Assembly (NCBI RefSeq): GCF_027889715.1
Contig: NZ_JAPJZH010000010.1
Span: 62,001 to 126,000, forward strand
Length of the DNA: 64,000 nucleotides
Direction of reading: 5' to 3'
DNA from: Allohoeflea poritis
GTDB taxonomy: Bacteria; Pseudomonadota; Alphaproteobacteria; Rhizobiales; Rhizobiaceae
Shown piece after piece: positions 1 to 8,176 of the stretch. Positions within the stretch are counted from its first letter, which is position 1; each line of letters opens with the position of its first letter. The position numbers and the translations under genes are program-made. Under the pieces are notes generated by a model. That model saw only the letters and a list, made by a program, of their open reading frames with translations. It was not told where the DNA came from and made no database searches.

Positions 1-970
1 GCTCAATTTCATCGGCTTCGTCTATCGCGAAATTCGCCAGGGTCTGACCGACATCGAGAACATGTTCGACCTGCTCGATATCGATGAAGAGGTCGTCGAC
101 AAGCCCGGCGCCAGGCCGCTGGAGCTGAAAAGCGGTGCCATACGCTTCGACGATGTGTATTTCCGCTACGAGCAGGACCGGCCGATCCTCAAGGGCATCT
201 CATTCGAAGTGCCCGACGGCAAGACCGTTGCCGTTGTCGGGCCGTCCGGTGCAGGCAAGTCGACGCTCTCGCGTCTTCTCTTTCGCTTCTATGACGTTCA
301 GGAAGGCGAGATCACCATCGATGGACAGGATATTCGCGGTGTGACCCAGAAATCGCTGCGCGAGGCGATCGGCATGGTTCCGCAGGACACGGTGCTTTTC
401 AATGACACGCTCGCCTACAATATCCGCTACGGCCGGATCGAGGCGAGCGATGAGGAAGTCCGTCAGGCGGCCGACATGGCGCAGATCGGCGGCTTCATCG
501 ACACGCTTCCGCAGGGCCTCGACACCATGGTCGGCGAGCGCGGGCTGAAGCTTTCCGGTGGCGAGAAGCAGCGCGTTGCCATTGCCCGCACGATCCTCAA
601 GGCGCCGCCGATCCTCATACTCGACGAGGCGACATCGGCGCTTGATTCAGCCACCGAGCAGGAAATCCAGTCGGCGCTCGATTATGTCAGCCGCGGCCGC
701 ACGACACTGGTGATTGCCCACCGCCTTTCGACCGTTATCGGCGCCGACGAGATCATCGTCCTTCAGGATGGCGTGATCGCCGAACGCGGCACGCACCAGC
801 AGCTGCTGGAGCACAAGGGCCTTTACCTCGATATGTGGAACCGCCAGCTTGAGGCCCGGGAGACGGAGCAAAAGCTCAAGGATTTCCGCGAGCACGACGA
901 ACTCGGTGTTATCGTGCGCAAGCGGCCTTACGATTACGTCGAGTCGGCAGACCCATTGCCTGAGGACTGA
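1..970 (+). CDS. Atm1/HMT1-type ABC exporter, C-terminal part (5' end outside window)
   Basis: The reading frame is open from base 2, so the window starts inside the gene; the first visible residues (LNFIGFVYREIRQ) are the end of the transmembrane domain. What remains is a complete nucleotide-binding domain: Walker A GPSGAGKS, signature LSGGEKQR, Walker B followed by DEATSALD, and H-loop AHRLST. The linker around the domain boundary is typical of the Atm1/HMT1 branch of half-transporters, which form inner-membrane homodimers and export glutathione- or metal-linked compounds, and whose loss can affect Fe-S homeostasis. The substrate here is an inference from family only. A short charged tail follows the ATPase domain. 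Next gene psd begins about 93 bases later on the same strand. Other type I exporters of the MsbA group are the main alternative. Confidence 0.85.
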   Translation, partial: LNFIGFVYREIRQGLTDIENMFDLLDIDEEVVDKPGARPLELKSGAIRFDDVYFRYEQDRPILKGISFEVPDGKTVAVVGPSGAGKSTLSRLLFRFYDVQEGEITIDGQDIRGVTQKSLREAIGMVPQDTVLFNDTLAYNIRYGRIEASDEEVRQAADMAQIGGFIDTLPQGLDTMVGERGLKLSGGEKQRVAIARTILKAPPILILDEATSALDSATEQEIQSALDYVSRGRTTLVIAHRLSTVIGADEIIVLQDGVIAERGTHQQLLEHKGLYLDMWNRQLEARETEQKLKDFREHDELGVIVRKRPYDYVESADPLPED

Positions 971-1063
971 GTCAATCGGTTGTTCAAGTCCGGCGCCAAT
1001 CCGTCTATATAGGCGCGGTCCGTTTTCCGCAGGTCGCGGGCCGCACACGCCACGGAGTTGTCG

Positions 1064-1762
1064 ATGAGTCTCTACGATACGGTGACAAGCACATTGGTGC
1101 CGGTTCACAAGGAAGGCTACAAATTCGTGCTCGCCTTTCTGGCTGCCTCCCTGGTCCTCGGCTGGATCTGGGATCCTCTGTTCTGGATCGGCCTGCTGCT
1201 GACCGCCTGGTGCGCCTATTTCTTCCGCGATCCGGAGCGTGTGACGCCGCTTGACGACGATCTCGTCATCAGCCCCGCGGATGGACGCGTATCATCCATC
1301 GTGTCTGTCGCTCCGCCAAGGGAACTCGGCCTCGGCGAAGACGAAATGCTGCGCATCTCCGTCTTCATGAACGTTTTCAACTGCCACGTGAACCGCGCGC
1401 CGATGGCGGGCAGCGTCCGCGAAGTGGTCCACAAGCCCGGCCAGTTCCTGAACGCGGAACTGGACAAGGCCAGCGAGGAAAACGAGCGCAACGGTCTGGT
1501 CATCGATACGGCCAAGGGGCCCATCGGCGTCGTGCAGATCGCCGGGCTGGTGGCCCGCCGCATTGTCTGCTGGACATCGGCCAACGATCACCTTGACGCC
1601 GGAGAACGCTTCGGCCTGATCCGTTTCGGCTCGCGGCTCGACGTATTCCTGCCTGCAAACGCCACACCGCGCGTAACGGTCGGGCAGACGGCGATTGCCG
1701 GCGAGACCGTCCTCGCCGAATTCGACGCGGCCAAGGGTAAAACCGTCTCCCGCAAGGCTTAG
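1064..1762 (+). CDS. psd: Phosphatidylserine decarboxylase proenzyme
   Basis: Converts phosphatidylserine to phosphatidylethanolamine in the inner membrane; the partner gene pssA lies downstream. The 232-residue product is the short form usual in alphaproteobacteria. An N-terminal hydrophobic hairpin (about residues 18-50) anchors the protein. The conserved FRDPER and [10 protein letters not shown] stretches are present. Self-cleavage should occur between Gly189 and Ser190 in RFGSRLDV, turning Ser190 into the pyruvoyl cofactor. ATG at 1064 is chosen because GGAG at 1053-1056 sits seven bases before it; the in-frame TTG at 1058 is too close to that site. The stop TAG is unusual: its TA is the left target duplication of the inserted element that follows, and its G is the first base of the element. 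Confidence 0.96.
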   Translation: MSLYDTVTSTLVPVHKEGYKFVLAFLAASLVLGWIWDPLFWIGLLLTAWCAYFFRDPERVTPLDDDLVISPADGRVSSIVSVAPPRELGLGEDEMLRISVFMNVFNCHVNRAPMAGSVREVVHKPGQFLNAELDKASEENERNGLVIDTAKGPIGVVQIAGLVARRIVCWTSANDHLDAGERFGLIRFGSRLDVFLPANATPRVTVGQTAIAGETVLAEFDAAKGKTVSRKA

Positions 1763-2060
1763 AGCGTGTCTGGCTTGGTTTGAAGCATTTGATGGTGGAA
1801 AATCGGTCCAGTCGGCTAGGCGCGTTGCGCAGCGCGATGTGGTGCATCGGGCAAGCGGCGCAACGACGCCGATGGGCCGATTTTCCCCACCCTTGAAAGG
1901 AAAGAAGATGTTAAAACGCACAGATGAATGGGCCGGGCGATTTTGGCCCCTGGCGTCGTTGGCTCGCGCTTGTGGTGGGGTGGCACCACGGCGCGCAACC
2001 CGCCTAGCCAGAGACCAAAATCGCCGCGGTCAAATGTTTCAAACTAAGCCAGACACGCTC
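1762..2060. mobile_element. MITE-like palindromic element with TA duplication
   Basis: A 299-bp non-autonomous element between psd and pssA. The ends are 30-bp inverted repeats (1762-1791 and 2031-2060) with only two mismatches, beginning GAGCGTGTCTGGCTT. Both are flanked by TA (1760-1761 and 2061-2062), the target duplication made by IS630/Tc1-mariner transposases. The symmetry continues inward: a GGCTAGGCGxGTTGCGC block on the left pairs with one on the right, and CAACGACGCC pairs with GGCGTCGTTG, so almost the whole element is one imperfect palindrome around an asymmetric centre near 1885-1930. No transposase is encoded. No second copy was noticed in the window. A rhizobial intergenic mosaic repeat is the alternative name. 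Confidence 0.75.
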
Positions 2061-2063
2061 TAG
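1908..2063 (+). CDS. Possible 51-residue peptide inside the MITE-like element
   Basis: An ATG at 1908 lies after a purine-rich GGAAAGAAG stretch that could serve as a ribosome-binding site. It opens a 51-codon frame running through the right arm of the element and ending at TAG formed by the right-hand TA duplication. The peptide starts MLKRTDEWAG, is rich in Arg and Ala, has no membrane segment and resembles no family I know. The right arm is constrained by palindrome pairing, so an open frame could be accidental. The good ribosome site in the only non-palindromic part of the element is the argument for expression. Confidence 0.25.
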   Translation: MLKRTDEWAGRFWPLASLARACGGVAPRRATRLARDQNRRGQMFQTKPDTL

Positions 2064-2067
2064 CACC

Positions 2068-2904
2068 ATGGATTCCGGTTTTTCACCCTTCGATCCAAAC
2101 GGCTCCGCAAAGGACGACGAGAGCAGGGGACCGCGCCTGCGCGATATCTCGTTGCGCATGATGGTGCCGACCATCATTACGGCACTGGCCATCTGTGCGG
2201 GCCTCACGGGCATTCGTCTGGCCTTCGAGCAACGTTTCGAACTGGCCGTGGCCATGCTGTTGCTCGCGGCGCTGCTGGACGCCGTCGACGGGCGCGCGGC
2301 CCGTCTGCTGAAAACCTCGACCAAATTCGGCGCTCACATGGATTCACTTGCCGATATCGTCAATTTCGGCGTGGCGCCGGCGCTGGTGCTCTATGCCTAT
2401 CTGCTCGACCAGATAACCTCCCTGGGATGGATCGCGGCGATGATCTACGCCATTGCCGCCGGCCTTCGCCTGGCTCGATTCAACGTCATGGAGGACAGGA
2501 TCGACAAGGCAAGCTGGCAGGCCGACTATTTCCTCGGCATACCGGCGCCCGGTGGCGCAATACTTGTGCTTTTGCCGGTCTATCTTGGCTTCCTGGGTGT
2601 CGAACCGGATCCGGTTGTTGCCTATGTCGCGGCTGTCTACACGCTGCTGATCGCTTTTCTGCTGGTCAGCCGCGTTCCGGTCTATTCCGGCAAATCGCTT
2701 GGCCAGCGAATCCGCCGTGATCTGGTTTTCCCGCTGCTGCTGGTAATTGTGCTTTACGTGGCCCTGTTGATGACCTTCACCTGGCAGACCATGACAGCCA
2801 GCACCTTGCTCTACCTGTTCTCGCTCCCGTTCGGCGCCCGCGCCTGGCGCAAGCGCTACGGTGCCGAGAACACGACCGGCAAACCGGACGACCTTGAAGG
2901 CTGA
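2068..2904 (+). CDS. pssA: CDP-diacylglycerol--serine O-phosphatidyltransferase
   Basis: Makes phosphatidylserine from CDP-diacylglycerol and serine, the substrate of Psd encoded just upstream. The CDP-alcohol phosphotransferase signature DG-x2-AR-x8-G-x3-D-x3-D runs from Asp74 to about residue 96. The rest is a multi-pass membrane protein with about eight hydrophobic segments, the usual type II Pss layout; 278 residues is normal. The N-terminus (PFDPNG, RGPRLRDISLR) matches rhizobial homologues, supporting ATG 2068. No Shine-Dalgarno sequence is visible, because the bases before the ATG are the right end of the inserted element. The gene may now depend on read-through or on sequences in that element. 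It ends 12 bases from the convergent cyclase gene. Confidence 0.94.
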   Translation: MDSGFSPFDPNGSAKDDESRGPRLRDISLRMMVPTIITALAICAGLTGIRLAFEQRFELAVAMLLLAALLDAVDGRAARLLKTSTKFGAHMDSLADIVNFGVAPALVLYAYLLDQITSLGWIAAMIYAIAAGLRLARFNVMEDRIDKASWQADYFLGIPAPGGAILVLLPVYLGFLGVEPDPVVAYVAAVYTLLIAFLLVSRVPVYSGKSLGQRIRRDLVFPLLLVIVLYVALLMTFTWQTMTASTLLYLFSLPFGARAWRKRYGAENTTGKPDDLEG

Positions 2905-2916
2905 AGCAGGTCCGCA

Positions 2917-4233
2917 TCACTCCAGTGTAAAGACCTCGATCTGGCGGTCCATGCCGCGAATGGCCTGCGCACCAAGTGATCGGGTGGTCATGTGGTGCCG
3001 AACCTTTTCCTGCGTCGCCCCGTCGAACAGGACCGTCTTCTTCAGCACCTTTGCAAGGCTCTCGAGCCGTGCGGCAAGGTTCACGACTTCGCCATAGACG
3101 GTAAAGGCCTGCCTTTGCGAAGAGCCGACATTGCCTGAGGCGACATTGCCCGAGGCAATACCGATACGGACCCTGTAATCGGTTGTTTCCGCCAGACGCG
3201 CAAGATCAACCGCCGCCTGCACGGCGCTCACCTCAGGCGCCTGGATTTCCATCGGCGTGTTGAATGTCGCGAGCAGCCCGTCGCCGGTAAAGCTGATGAC
3301 GATCCCGTCTTGGCTGCTGACAATGTCTGTTGCTGCCGCGAGAAAGGAATCCAGCGCCTCGATCACCTCCTGCGGATCGCGATTGGCGGCGAATTTGGAG
3401 AAATCGGCAATGTCCAGAACGAGCACCGTTGCGTGGCGGACCTGCGGCTTCAGCGCTTCGGGTTCATTTATGAGCCTTTCGGCAATGGCCTGGGGCACGT
3501 AACGTCCGAGCATATTGGAAATGCGTTCGCGCGCCCGCCGCTCGGTGTCCTGCCGAACCTCGGCTGCAATCTGGGCAAAGAAAACCCTGCGGGCGCGGAA
3601 CACCGCCAGCGCCATGATCAGGGCGCCCGCCAGGAGGAAACCGGTTTCCTCGATGCGGTTGCCCCTGCCGATGAAATCGATCGAAAGAAACACGGTCTCG
3701 TAGTCGTTTTTGTTCGCGTTGGGCGGAAGGTCGCCCCATGACAGGACGTTCTCCATGCCGTTGATGACCCAGAAGAAGGCAAGCCACCAGCCGGCGACCG
3801 CAACGGTGCCGGCCCAGATAACGAGACGCCAGGACAGTGACAGCGTCGCAAGCGCGATGATCGGAAACAGGTAATAGATGCCGTAGGCGCGAAAGGCGAT
3901 AATCTGCGGCACGTCGCCGGTCCGGCTGATCGGGATGAGCGCGAAAAGCGCGCAGATGCCGAGCGTGTCGAGGGTGTAGATCGCGTATTTCAGCCACCAC
4001 CGGTCAAACCGGGTTCCGATAACCGCGAGGTGCGCAATGCCGAAGGCCGCAAAGAAAAAGAGGACCACAAGTCCCGCGAAGCGTGGCTCTGAATCCGTGG
4101 CAAAAGTCGCTCCCGCATACCAGATGACAGCGGCCACGATGACCGCCGTGCGGCATGTGATCGCCAGGCGGAGACCGTTCTCCTCGGTCTGTTTCAGGCG
4201 TTCAAGCGCATGTTCGCGTATGCGTTCAGACAT
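2917..4233 (-). CDS. Membrane-bound class III adenylate/guanylate cyclase
   Basis: A 438-residue protein: short cytoplasmic N-terminus, about six membrane segments (roughly residues 25-215), a linker helix and a class III nucleotide cyclase domain (about 250-438). Both metal-binding aspartates are present (Asp274 in VLDIADF, Asp318 in FTGDG), as are the transition-state residues Asn385 and Arg389 in VNLAARLE. The two usual adenine-selecting positions differ: the Lys before the GD motif is Ser314, and the Asp before VVN is Glu382. Nucleotide specificity is therefore uncertain; cAMP is only the family default. ATG 4233 has AAAGGGG six bases upstream; a longer frame to 4308 lacks such a site. 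The gene faces pssA and is divergent from the methyltransferase at 4370. Confidence 0.88.
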   Translation of the reverse strand: MSERIREHALERLKQTEENGLRLAITCRTAVIVAAVIWYAGATFATDSEPRFAGLVVLFFFAAFGIAHLAVIGTRFDRWWLKYAIYTLDTLGICALFALIPISRTGDVPQIIAFRAYGIYYLFPIIALATLSLSWRLVIWAGTVAVAGWWLAFFWVINGMENVLSWGDLPPNANKNDYETVFLSIDFIGRGNRIEETGFLLAGALIMALAVFRARRVFFAQIAAEVRQDTERRARERISNMLGRYVPQAIAERLINEPEALKPQVRHATVLVLDIADFSKFAANRDPQEVIEALDSFLAAATDIVSSQDGIVISFTGDGLLATFNTPMEIQAPEVSAVQAAVDLARLAETTDYRVRIGIASGNVASGNVGSSQRQAFTVYGEVVNLAARLESLAKVLKKTVLFDGATQEKVRHHMTTRSLGAQAIRGMDRQIEVFTLE

Positions 4234-4369
4234 GTGAGCCCCTTTGTCCAGCGCAGGAGACAGTTTTCGCCGTGTTCCGCCACGGAGTCCATCGCCAATG
4301 CATTTCACTTATTGTCGAGGAAGATTCGCATGCGTCATTGCGCTATGTTGTCGGCGTTGAGGAGATCTT

Positions 4370-5470
4370 ATGAAACACAATCCGCATCATCCGATGAAGT
4401 CTACAGAGGGAATGGTCGACTATGACCGCAACTCTGCCGCCCAGCAGCAGATGGTCAATACACAGGCCGGGCGATTGAGTGATCTGGTGTCGGCTCTTGC
4501 ACCGGCCGGCCCTGAAATGACGATCGTGGACTATGGCTGCGGTCCGGGCTCAAGCGCCATTGAGGCGGTGCGGCCGTCGATCGAGGCCAGCCGCGCGCAT
4601 TTCCCGCAGCTTCCCGTCTCCGTCATTCACGCCGACCAGCCCGGCAACGACTGGAATGCCCTTTTTCAGCTCGTTTCCGGGCCGTCCGGCTATCAGGCCG
4701 GCCCGGGGGAAATCCGCACCAGTGCCGCCGTCGGTTCGTTCTACACGCAGATGGTCCCTGCCAACTCGGTCGATGCGGCCACATGTTTTGCCGCCAGCCA
4801 TTGGCTCAGCCGGGCGCTGGAACTTGATGCGCCGGGTTCGGTCTGGTTCGCCGATCTCGAAGGCGAGGCGAGGGCGCAGATGTGGGCGCAGGCCCGTGAG
4901 GATTGGGTGACGTTTCTGCGATGCCGGGCGGCGGAAATCCGCAGCGGCGGGTTCCTGCTCGTCGGGACCCTGGGTTCCGTCCCAGACGAGACCGAGGTCA
5001 ATGGCGCCGCAGCCTCCGGGCGGGGAATTTACCGGGCTCTGCAGGTGGTCGCCCAATCGATGGTGGATGATGGGCTGATCGGCAAGGCTGTCCTCGACCG
5101 ATTTGTCTTCTCACTGTGGTTCATGACCGGGCAGGACGCCAGGGGACCGATCGAGGAGGATGCACAATTGATGGAGGCGTTCGCTATCGAGGAAATCAGC
5201 GTGACGCCCGCGCCCGGCAATTACCGCGACGTCTTTGGCGCCTATGCGGGCGATCCCGACGACTACGCCAGACGCTATCGCGGCTATATTCGTGCCTTTG
5301 CGGATTCGACACTGCGCAAGCAGCTGTTCGAGCCTGCCGCCGCCGATGCCGCCGGCGCGGACAAGCTGGCGGACGAATATTTCGACCGGCTGGAGGAACT
5401 CTACCGGACCCAGACCGTCAAATATGCCTTCGAGCTCTGGCACCTTCTGGCTGTCCTGAGGAAGAAGTAA
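4370..5470 (+). CDS. SABATH-like SAM-dependent carboxyl methyltransferase
   Basis: A 366-residue methyltransferase resembling the SABATH family (Methyltransf_7), best known from plants, where members methylate carboxyl groups of salicylate, jasmonate, gibberellin or indole-3-acetate, or ring nitrogens of xanthines. Visible family marks in order: an N-terminal YDRNSAAQQQ stretch, SAM loop DYGCGPGSS, the acidic plus PGNDWNALF segment, VGSFYTQMVP, the SHWLS motif and GGFLLVGTLG. Start ATG 4370 has GAGGAG about seven bases upstream. The substrate cannot be told from sequence; a small carboxylic acid is the family expectation. It is followed 67 bases later by a small ABM-domain protein, probably co-transcribed. 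No clear base-composition break was seen. Confidence 0.8.
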   Translation: MKHNPHHPMKSTEGMVDYDRNSAAQQQMVNTQAGRLSDLVSALAPAGPEMTIVDYGCGPGSSAIEAVRPSIEASRAHFPQLPVSVIHADQPGNDWNALFQLVSGPSGYQAGPGEIRTSAAVGSFYTQMVPANSVDAATCFAASHWLSRALELDAPGSVWFADLEGEARAQMWAQAREDWVTFLRCRAAEIRSGGFLLVGTLGSVPDETEVNGAAASGRGIYRALQVVAQSMVDDGLIGKAVLDRFVFSLWFMTGQDARGPIEEDAQLMEAFAIEEISVTPAPGNYRDVFGAYAGDPDDYARRYRGYIRAFADSTLRKQLFEPAAADAAGADKLADEYFDRLEELYRTQTVKYAFELWHLLAVLRKK

Positions 5471-5537
5471 AGGACATGGCAGCCGCTTCGGCCTATGCTT
5501 GTTGATTATCAATCAGGAAAACGAAGGGAGCGTTGGA

Positions 5538-5897
5538 ATGACTTCAACGGTTGGCTGGTTCATCCAGGCTGAGATCAGGAGTGGCAAGCTGGATGCGCTG
5601 AAAGACCTGATCTCCGAGATGTGCGCGCGCTCACGGGATAACGAGCCGGGCACGATCGCCTATGAATGGTTGATCAGCGCGGACGGCACCACAGGACACC
5701 TCCATGAGCGGTACGCGGATTCAGATGCCGCACTGACGCATCTGGCATCGTTTGGCGAGAACTTTGCCGAGCGCTTCATGCCGCTTGTCGGCGCTCTGAA
5801 CATGAGTGTTTACGGATCACCGAGCGAAGCGCTCAGCCGGGAACTGGCCGACATGGAGCCTGTCTATTTCGAAAAAGTGGACGGTTTCGCCCGATAG
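5538..5897 (+). CDS. ABM-domain (antibiotic biosynthesis monooxygenase-fold) protein
   Basis: A 119-residue dimeric ferredoxin-like-fold protein of the ABM/putative quinol monooxygenase group. Recognisable pieces are the opening beta strand and helix (IQAEIRSGKLDALKDLI), the EPGTIAYEW strand, the HLHERYAD motif with conserved histidine/glutamate, and the later FMPLVG segment. Members oxidise quinols or polyketide-like aromatics without cofactor, or are of unknown function. ATG 5538 is chosen over an upstream TTG at 5499 because AGGGAG lies about eight bases before it. It follows the methyltransferase on the same strand and ends before a strong bidirectional terminator, suggesting a two-gene unit. 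Substrate unknown. Confidence 0.8.
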   Translation: MTSTVGWFIQAEIRSGKLDALKDLISEMCARSRDNEPGTIAYEWLISADGTTGHLHERYADSDAALTHLASFGENFAERFMPLVGALNMSVYGSPSEALSRELADMEPVYFEKVDGFAR

Positions 5898-5934
5898 GCG
5901 GCGTGCCTTTTTCAAAGCCGGAGCGCATAAAAAG

Positions 5935-5966
5935 ACAATGGCCGGCCCAAGGACCGGCCATTGTTT
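5935..5966. terminator. Bidirectional Rho-independent terminator
   Basis: Perfect 11-bp stem ACAATGGCCGG (5935-5945) with CCGGCCATTGT (5954-5964), 8-base loop. T-rich sequence follows on the plus strand, and on the minus strand the stem is followed by CTTTTT. It separates the convergent ABM and EF-G-like genes. Confidence 0.9.
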
Positions 5967-5977
5967 GTCGATCTGCC

Positions 5978-8050
5978 CTATGCCGCCTTCTTCCCGTATT
6001 TCTGCAGCACCTGGTCTGCCTGCTTGCCGGTCACCTCGGCCAGATGATCGAAGGCCTTGCGGAAGCTGGCGACGCCGGCGGTCGCCGAACGCAATTCGAT
6101 GATCAGGTCCTGGATTTCCGATTCCGGCATGATGGCGTTGACCGCGTCCCAGCCTTCCCAGCCCGGGCGGGCGTCAAAGCCCAGCAATTGCCCGCGCCGT
6201 CCCGACACGATGGCATTGATGCGGGCCGTTGCGTCATTCGGGCAGAAGATCTCCACCTTGCACATGGGTTCCAGCAGCACCGGTTTGCAGTTCGGCATGC
6301 CCTCGCGCATTGCGAGCTGGCCGGCCATCCGGAAGGCCTGGTCGGACGAATCTACCGTATGGTAGGAGCCGTCGGCCAGATTGACGGAGACGTCGACCAC
6401 CGGGAAGCCAAGCGGACCCTCTTGCAGATAGTCGCGAATGCCCTCGCGCACGGACGGAATATACTGCTTGGGAACCACGCCGCCCGTGATCGTATCCGTG
6501 AAGACGAAACCTTCACCGCGCGGCAGCGGTTTGATGTCCAAAACGACGTCGCCGAACTGGCCGTGGCCACCGCTCTGTTTCTTGTGGCGCCCGCGCACAT
6601 TCGTCGATTGCCTGATCGTCTCCTTGTAGGGCAGGGTCGGATTGCCGGTCTCGGCCGTGATGCCGTATTTGCCGGTCAGCCGTTCAAGCGCAACCCGCAG
6701 ATGCATCTCGCCCTGTCCCTCGAGCAGCGTCTCGCCGGTATCCTGAATATGCGTGAAACGCAGCGACGGATCCTCTTCGACGGAGCGCTGCAGCGCAGCC
6801 GAGAGCTTCACCTCATCCTTGCGCTCTGTCGGCGCGACGCGTTTGGCGATGACCGGGTCGGGTATATCGAGCTCGCAGAGATTTTCCGGCGGCTTGCCGT
6901 TGGCCGAAAGGGTTTCGCCCGTCAGGACGCCCTCGACCTTGTTGAGCGCAACGGTTTCGCCAATACCGGCCTCGCCGCGCCGCTTGCTCTGCTGGCCAAC
7001 CAGATCGAGCACGCTTGACACCCTTGCTTCCGAGCCGTCCGGACGGGTGACCGTGTCGCCCTCCGAAATCGTGCCGGAAAGCACCCGGGCAATCGAGAGT
7101 TTGCCGCCATGCTCGGAATAAACGGTCTTCAGAACCTGCAGCAGCGGCTCCTTGCCGGCTTCCGTGGCAAGGCCTAGGCGCTCGCGGGTCCGGGATATGC
7201 CGGGTGCCTCATGTCGCAGGGCCTTCAACAGCCGCCAGACACCGTTTCCATGCGATGCCGACCCGATGAATACCGGGCAGATCTCGCCCGTCTGCATTTC
7301 CTTGACGAGATCGCCGAAGACCAGATCGCGCTCCGGGTTGATATCCTCAAGAAGCTGCTCCATCAGCACGTCGTCATAGTCGGCGATCTGTTCCAGCATC
7401 TCGAAACGGGCCTCGACCTCGCGCGCCTGTTCCTCGTCCGGAATGTCGATAACCTCGCTCGTGGCGTGCTCCTTGTAGACATAGGCCCGCTCAAGGGCGA
7501 GATCGATAAAGCCTGTCGCGATCCCGTTCTGCCAGATGGGAATCTGGCGAACGACCAATGGCGCCTTCGAGGCCGGCTGCACGGCCTTCAGAAGATTGCG
7601 GATACTGCCCTGGAACTTGTCGATCTTGTTGATGAAGAGCATGTGCGGAATGCCGCGGTCTTCCAGTGACCGCAAGATGATCTGCAGTGCCGGGAGCTTC
7701 TTTTCATCGGCCTCCGCCACGATGATCGCCAGATCCGCGCCGCCGAAAACGCCATTCGCTTCGCTGAGAAATTCCACCGATCCGGGACAGTCAATGAATG
7801 TGTAGCGGTCGCCCAGATAATCGGTGCTTGCTACATTCGCCTCCACGCTCATCGAGTGCGCCCGTGCCTCGGGCGATGCGTCGCCGACCGTGTTGCCCTG
7901 ATCCACACTGCCTTGTCTGGCTATGGCCCCCGCGCGCGCCAGGACGGCTTCCAAAAGGGTTGTCTTACCGCTTCCAAAAGGTCCGACCAGCGCAATGCAC
8001 CGGGGCCCTGCTTCTCTGCCGCCTGCGGTTCCTCCGTCACCGTCACCCAT
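5978..8050 (-). CDS. EF-G-like translational GTPase (divergent paralogue)
   Basis: A 690-residue protein with full EF-G domain order (G domain, domain II, then III-V). G1 is GPFGSGKT (23-30), not the usual AHIDAGKT; G3 is DCPGS (87-91), where canonical EF-G has DTPGH, so the catalytic histidine is replaced by Ser91; G4 is NKID (141-144). The switch I region has SMSVE where EF-G has RGITI. These traits place it in the EF-G-like group that accompanies true EF-G in many bacteria and whose members may bind GTP without ribosome-stimulated hydrolysis. Its role here is unknown. ATG 8050 has AGGGAGG five to six bases upstream; the in-frame GTG at 8056 overlaps that site. A MerR-ATPase fusion lies 126 bases upstream on the same strand. 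Confidence 0.88.
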   Translation of the reverse strand: MGDGDGGTAGGREAGPRCIALVGPFGSGKTTLLEAVLARAGAIARQGSVDQGNTVGDASPEARAHSMSVEANVASTDYLGDRYTFIDCPGSVEFLSEANGVFGGADLAIIVAEADEKKLPALQIILRSLEDRGIPHMLFINKIDKFQGSIRNLLKAVQPASKAPLVVRQIPIWQNGIATGFIDLALERAYVYKEHATSEVIDIPDEEQAREVEARFEMLEQIADYDDVLMEQLLEDINPERDLVFGDLVKEMQTGEICPVFIGSASHGNGVWRLLKALRHEAPGISRTRERLGLATEAGKEPLLQVLKTVYSEHGGKLSIARVLSGTISEGDTVTRPDGSEARVSSVLDLVGQQSKRRGEAGIGETVALNKVEGVLTGETLSANGKPPENLCELDIPDPVIAKRVAPTERKDEVKLSAALQRSVEEDPSLRFTHIQDTGETLLEGQGEMHLRVALERLTGKYGITAETGNPTLPYKETIRQSTNVRGRHKKQSGGHGQFGDVVLDIKPLPRGEGFVFTDTITGGVVPKQYIPSVREGIRDYLQEGPLGFPVVDVSVNLADGSYHTVDSSDQAFRMAGQLAMREGMPNCKPVLLEPMCKVEIFCPNDATARINAIVSGRRGQLLGFDARPGWEGWDAVNAIMPESEIQDLIIELRSATAGVASFRKAFDHLAEVTGKQADQVLQKYGKKAA

Positions 8051-8176
8051 TTTCACCTCCCTGTTCGAATTAGTACCTCGCTACAGCCTTACCGCCGATG
8101 GCGGCGTAATCTTACCATCGTCCGACGTCGCTCGGTGTTTTGTCAAATTCTTTTGGAGGGCGGTGGAGAATTTCCG

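Noticed and set aside
5903-7018. 371-codon frame opposite the EF-G-like gene
   Set aside because: Begins inside the terminator region and mirrors a well-supported GTPase gene.
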